Assembly (NCBI GenBank): GCA_025928535.1
Contig: JAICJJ010000115.1
Location: 1-7,671 of the forward strand
Direction: 5' to 3'
DNA from: Thermomicrobiales bacterium
Lineage (GTDB): Bacteria; Chloroflexota; Chloroflexia; Thermomicrobiales; UBA6265
Length of the DNA: 7,671 bases
Shown: positions 5,100-7,671 of the stretch, in pieces
How positions within the stretch are numbered: position 1 is the stretch's first letter
Layout of the letters: every line of letters starts with the position of its first letter
Translations under genes and position numbers: made by a program
Notes under the pieces: generated by a model
What the model was told of the DNA's origin: nothing
Database searches by the model: none
The model's input: only the letters and a program-made list of their open reading frames with translations

Positions 5100-6377
5100 A
5101 TGGATCCAGCACGTTTTGACGCGCTCGCCCGCGCCGCCGGCCGCGCCGGCTCGCGCCGCCGCGTCCTCGGCGGGCTCGCCGCCGTCGCCCTCGCCCCCTT
5201 GACGGCCGCGGCCACTCCGGCGCCGGCCGCCTGTCTGGCCGTCGGCAAACGCTGCTCTCAGTCGTCCAGCGGCGCGGCGCGCGGCAAGGGCAAGAAAGGC
5301 AAGAAGAGCAAGCATCATCCGCCGTCCTGTGGCAAGTGCTGCAGCCGCTTCGGCGCGCCCGACCCGAACGGGAAATCCCGCTGCGCCTGCAAGGGCGAAG
5401 GCGTCGGCTGCGACAACGACAGCCAATGCTGCGGCGGCCAGTGCCGCACGGGCAGTTGCACGGGGTGTCCGGGCAACACGGTCTTTTGCACCGACGGGTG
5501 CGCCGATCTGCAAACGAACAATCAGCATTGCGGGTCGTGCGACAACGCTTGCGCCAGCGGGCAGCGTTGTCAAGCCGGGCAATGCGTCTGCGACGCGACC
5601 AGTTGTCCGACCGGCTGCTGCGACGCGACGGGGCAATGCAAGCGGGGCACCAGCCCGAGCGCCTGCGGCGACAACGGGGCGACGTGCCAGACGTGCGAGA
5701 CGGGGCAGCGCTGCGACGGCGACAGTTGCGTCTGCGACGCGATCAACTGTCCCAACGGCTGCTGCGACGCGACGAGCGCCACCTGTCAGGCCGGCGACAC
5801 GCCCGCCGTGTGCGGCGCCGGTGGTGGGACCTGCCGATCCTGCGTCGGGAACAACGTCGCCCCCGACTGCGTCGATGGGGCCTGCACGTGCAAGAGCGGC
5901 GTCTTCTGTTCGGGCAGCGTGCCGAGTTGTTGCCCCAACGCCAAGGACGTCTGCCATGCAGGCACCGAGGCCTGCTGCACGCCGACCACCTGTGCTGCCG
6001 AAGGCGCGACCTGCGGTTCGATCTCTGATGGCTGCGGCCACATGCTGGATTGCGGCCAATGCGCAACGGGCCAACTCTGCGCGGGCCAGACATGTGTCGC
6101 TGGGCAGGGCACCTGCGCGGCCGGCGACGACTTCTGCTCCAACACGAGCAAGACCTGCAACGGCCGCCAAGATTGCACGTGTCGCATCACGACCGAGGGC
6201 GACACGCGCTGTGGCGGCAACGCAGTGACGGGAACTTGCGGCGAGTGCTCGTCGAGCGCTCAATGCGCCACGATGTACCCGAATGTCCTCGGTGTCTTCT
6301 GCTTGAAAGGGGGAACCGGCTGCTGCAATAGCACGGCGCCGAACGGTCTGTGCGCCGCGCCGTGCCCGACGCTCTAG
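5100..6377 (+). CDS. Secreted cysteine-rich repeat protein with twin-arginine signal (paralogue A)
   Basis: This frame encodes 425 residues. AAGGAG ends 8 bases before ATG 5100; the longer open frame upstream is rejected because its paralogue begins at the same MDPARFDAL. Residues 1 to ~42 form a Tat-type signal: SRRRVLGGL followed by AAVALAPLTAAATPAPA. A Lys-rich segment (~60-75, GKGKKGKKSKHH) precedes a domain of about 68 cysteines in total, ~16% of the chain. Around residues 138-160 the segment ADLQTNNQHCGSCDNAC is like Stig1-type modules. Tandem modules start with CVCDA at residues 162 and 210 and CTCKS at 262, a 48-52-residue period built on C-x-C, CPxGCC, CGxxG and CxxC. A CGSISDGCG module and a distinct C-terminal domain (CSNTSKTCNGRQDCTC) follow. 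There is no membrane anchor or enzyme motif. It is probably an extracellular or cell-surface protein held by disulfides or metals; its function is unknown. Confidence 0.85.
   Translation: MDPARFDALARAAGRAGSRRRVLGGLAAVALAPLTAAATPAPAACLAVGKRCSQSSSGAARGKGKKGKKSKHHPPSCGKCCSRFGAPDPNGKSRCACKGEGVGCDNDSQCCGGQCRTGSCTGCPGNTVFCTDGCADLQTNNQHCGSCDNACASGQRCQAGQCVCDATSCPTGCCDATGQCKRGTSPSACGDNGATCQTCETGQRCDGDSCVCDAINCPNGCCDATSATCQAGDTPAVCGAGGGTCRSCVGNNVAPDCVDGACTCKSGVFCSGSVPSCCPNAKDVCHAGTEACCTPTTCAAEGATCGSISDGCGHMLDCGQCATGQLCAGQTCVAGQGTCAAGDDFCSNTSKTCNGRQDCTCRITTEGDTRCGGNAVTGTCGECSSSAQCATMYPNVLGVFCLKGGTGCCNSTAPNGLCAAPCPTL
5583..5882 (+). repeat. Tandem cysteine modules inside the 425-residue protein
   Basis: TGCGTCTGCGACGCG occurs at 5583 and again at 5727, exactly 144 bases apart. 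The encoded units (48 and then 52 residues) share CVCDA, CPxGCCDAT, CGxxG and TCxxC. A third, more diverged unit starts at 5883. The spacing in whole codons points to internal duplication of a protein module. Confidence 0.7.
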
Positions 6378-6401
6378 GACGCTGAGCGGCAGGGAATCGA
6401 T

Positions 6402-6438
6402 CACGGGACACCTGGCGGCGCGCGCCGGATGTCCCGTG
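6402..6438 (+). terminator. Strong hairpin after the first cysteine-rich gene
   Basis: CACGGGACA (6402-6410) pairs perfectly with TGTCCCGTG (6430-6438). The stem continues after one mismatch for six more pairs (6412-6417 with 6423-6428, one of them G-T), with a 5-base loop. It starts 24 bases after the stop at 6377. There is no T-tract, so it may act as an intrinsic-like terminator of a GC-rich genome or as an mRNA 3' stabiliser. Confidence 0.55.
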
Positions 6439-6707
6439 GTCCGCGACGATCGGTCCGACCTCGATCCACCGGTCTGATGTGGTCGCAGCTGCCTGCTCCG
6501 GCCCATGGGGCAATGCCTGGCAGCCGGGAGCATTCGACAGGCAGACTGACAGGATTCTGGGCGGCAGCCCGCTGATCGAGTCCGGCGCGTCGCCGGCTGG
6601 CGGGAGAGTTGGAGGCGCTATCCGCTTCCCTCACGCGGTTGCCTCGTCCCGAACCGGAAGAGGTATGCGCCAGCAAGCGAGCCACAGGCGCGGTTCCGCT
6701 CGGTGAA
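6439..6707. other. Intergenic stretch without a recognisable gene
   Basis: No supported coding region on either strand; open frames here are short and of shadow composition. A small perfect hairpin (CCGGCG 6582-6587, loop CGT, CGCCGG 6591-6596) is present. The conserved promoter-like box begins immediately after this stretch. Confidence 0.5.
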
Positions 6708-6736
6708 GTGGACGCTGTTCTGTTAGCATGTGTGGG
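6708..6736 (+). promoter_or_regulatory. Conserved promoter-like box, copy 2
   Basis: It begins GTGGACG and contains TGTTCTGTTAGCATG (6716-6730). It differs from copy 1 at only two of 29 positions and lies 75 bases before ATG 6783. The flanking leader sequences differ far more than the box does, which suggests selection on the box itself. Confidence 0.65.
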
Positions 6737-6782
6737 CGCCGCCCGCTGGACGCAAGTGAAGAGTTGCGAGGGAGAGGGGCCG

Positions 6783-7574
6783 ATGGATCCTGCACGCTTC
6801 GATGCGCTCGTCCGTGCCGCGAGTCGATCGGGTTCTCGGCGCGGTCTGCTCGGGGGGCTGTCTGCGCTCGCGCTGCCGCCTCTCATTGTCCAAGCCAAGC
6901 CGACGCCGGGCGGGCAATCGACCTGCAAAGGGCCGGGGCAGGTCTGCCGCAAGCGCGCCAACTGCTGCGCCACTCCTTGCCGCAAGAAGCGGGGCAAGCC
7001 GACCGGCCGCTGCAAGGCGTGCGCGGGCGACGCGACCTACTGCGGCACGGTCTGTTGCCAGCCGGGCGAAGACTGCGTCGGCGGCGCCTGCACCTGCGGC
7101 GGAGGCATTTGCCCGAACGGATGCTGCGCGAACCGGACGTGCGTCTCGCCGCCGACCGACGCCCAGTGCGGGACGAACGGGGCGGCCTGCACCGTCTGCG
7201 TCGCGCCGGAGACGTGCGGCGGCGGCAACCCGGGCACGCCAGGCGTCTGCGGCTGCACACCCGACTGCGCCGGCAAGGTCTGCGGTGATCCGGATGGCTG
7301 CGGCGGGCTGTGCACGGGCGGCTGCCCAAACGGGCAGACCTGTCGCCACGGCGGGTGCTTTTTGCCCTGCGGCTCCGACAACACCTGCACGTCCTGTGGC
7401 GGCGCCAGTTGTGCGTGCGGCGCCGCGGAACGCTTGTGTCAGGACACGGCCACCGGCCTCGGCGTCTGCACCAGCGACGCCGACTGTCCGATTGGCGCCC
7501 TGTGCAGTGCGTTCAGAAACGGCAGCGGCCAGCAGCTCTGCACCCAACCGTGTCGGGGCTGCACGGGCGCCTAA
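6783..7574 (+). CDS. Secreted cysteine-rich protein with twin-arginine signal (paralogue B)
   Basis: This frame encodes 263 residues. Purine-rich GAGGGAGAGG precedes ATG 6783, and the MDPARFDALVRAA start aligns with paralogue A, which rejects the longer frame from 6609. The Tat-type signal is SRRGLLGGL followed by SALALPPLIVQA; the mature chain starts near residue 40. About 42 cysteines follow. A basic segment (CRKKRGKPTGRC) is placed like the Lys-rich segment of paralogue A. CTCGGGICPNGCC and CGTNGAACTVC match its repeat module. CTPDCAGKVCGDPDGCGG and CPNGQTCRHGGC are modules of a type common in large extracellular Cys-rich proteins. A last segment (CTSDADCPIGALCSAF ... CRGCTGA) has its own spacing. 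It shares start layout, box and module type with paralogue A but has fewer modules, so the pair probably arose by duplication followed by loss or gain of modules. Function unknown; extracytoplasmic location inferred. Confidence 0.85.
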   Translation: MDPARFDALVRAASRSGSRRGLLGGLSALALPPLIVQAKPTPGGQSTCKGPGQVCRKRANCCATPCRKKRGKPTGRCKACAGDATYCGTVCCQPGEDCVGGACTCGGGICPNGCCANRTCVSPPTDAQCGTNGAACTVCVAPETCGGGNPGTPGVCGCTPDCAGKVCGDPDGCGGLCTGGCPNGQTCRHGGCFLPCGSDNTCTSCGGASCACGAAERLCQDTATGLGVCTSDADCPIGALCSAFRNGSGQQLCTQPCRGCTGA

Positions 7575-7620
7575 CGACCGGAGCGGAGCCGGGGAGAGGA
7601 TCTCTCGGGGACGTGCTTTT

Positions 7621-7652
7621 CGCCAGCCCCGCGACTGGACGAGGGGCTGGCG
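7621..7652 (+). terminator. Hairpin after the second cysteine-rich gene
   Basis: CGCCAGCCCC (7621-7630) pairs perfectly with GGGGCTGGCG (7643-7652) over 10 bp around a 12-base loop, 46 bases after the stop at 7574. No T-run follows on the + strand (TTTT precedes it at 7617-7620). It is a probable 3' end structure. Another CGCCAGCCC copy occurs at the window end (7663-7671). Confidence 0.5.
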
Positions 7653-7671
7653 CGCGTCATCCCGCCAGCCC

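Noticed and set aside
4998..6533. 511-codon - strand frame opposite the cysteine-rich gene
   Set aside because: It is Ala/Arg/Gly-rich antisense of Cys/Gly codons and would run through the conserved promoter-like box.
7594..7606. GAGAG/CTCTC mini-hairpin after the last gene
   Set aside because: Only five base pairs with no T-run. The 10-bp stem at 7621-7652 is the better 3' end candidate.

Overview
The window is high-GC bacterial DNA. The best taxonomic clue is a pair of secreted cysteine-rich proteins that both begin MDPARFDAL and continue into a twin-arginine motif (SRRRVLGGL / SRRGLLGGL). I associate this N-terminal layout with Thermomicrobia-type Chloroflexota, often seen in soil or thermal metagenomes. 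That assignment is an inference from memory, not a search result.

Left third (1-2996, + strand): this looks like the end of a phage-derived module. It holds the 3' part of a probable phage structural protein, a rho-independent-type terminator, a small secreted protein of unknown role, a two-domain peptidoglycan hydrolase (glucosaminidase-like plus zinc amidase), and an 80-residue two-helix holin-like protein. The last two would form an endolysin/holin lysis pair. The gaps around the lysin gene carry 8-bp-periodic repeats. The lysin-holin gap also holds a long inverted repeat with a TCATCCTGAGC-type arm, so this region is a small nest of dispersed repeats.

Middle (2997-5031): a gene-poor stretch is followed by two divergent genes. 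On the - strand is an 81-residue secreted protein with three DDHG motifs and a leader that can fold. On the + strand is a NeuD/PglD-type hexapeptide sugar acyltransferase whose last ~20 residues appear to be out of frame because of a one-base loss. After it comes a coding-like stretch without a usable start that I could not resolve.

Right third (5032-7671): two paralogous Tat-type cysteine-rich proteins (425 and 263 aa, about 68 and 42 cysteines) lie in tandem. Each is preceded by a nearly identical 29-bp box (27/29 identical) containing an extended -10-like TGTTAGCAT, at about the same distance from the start codon. Each is followed by a strong hairpin. They look like independent transcription units with a shared promoter type. 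They are the most distinctive part of the window.

No tRNA, rRNA, CRISPR array or insertion sequence was found.
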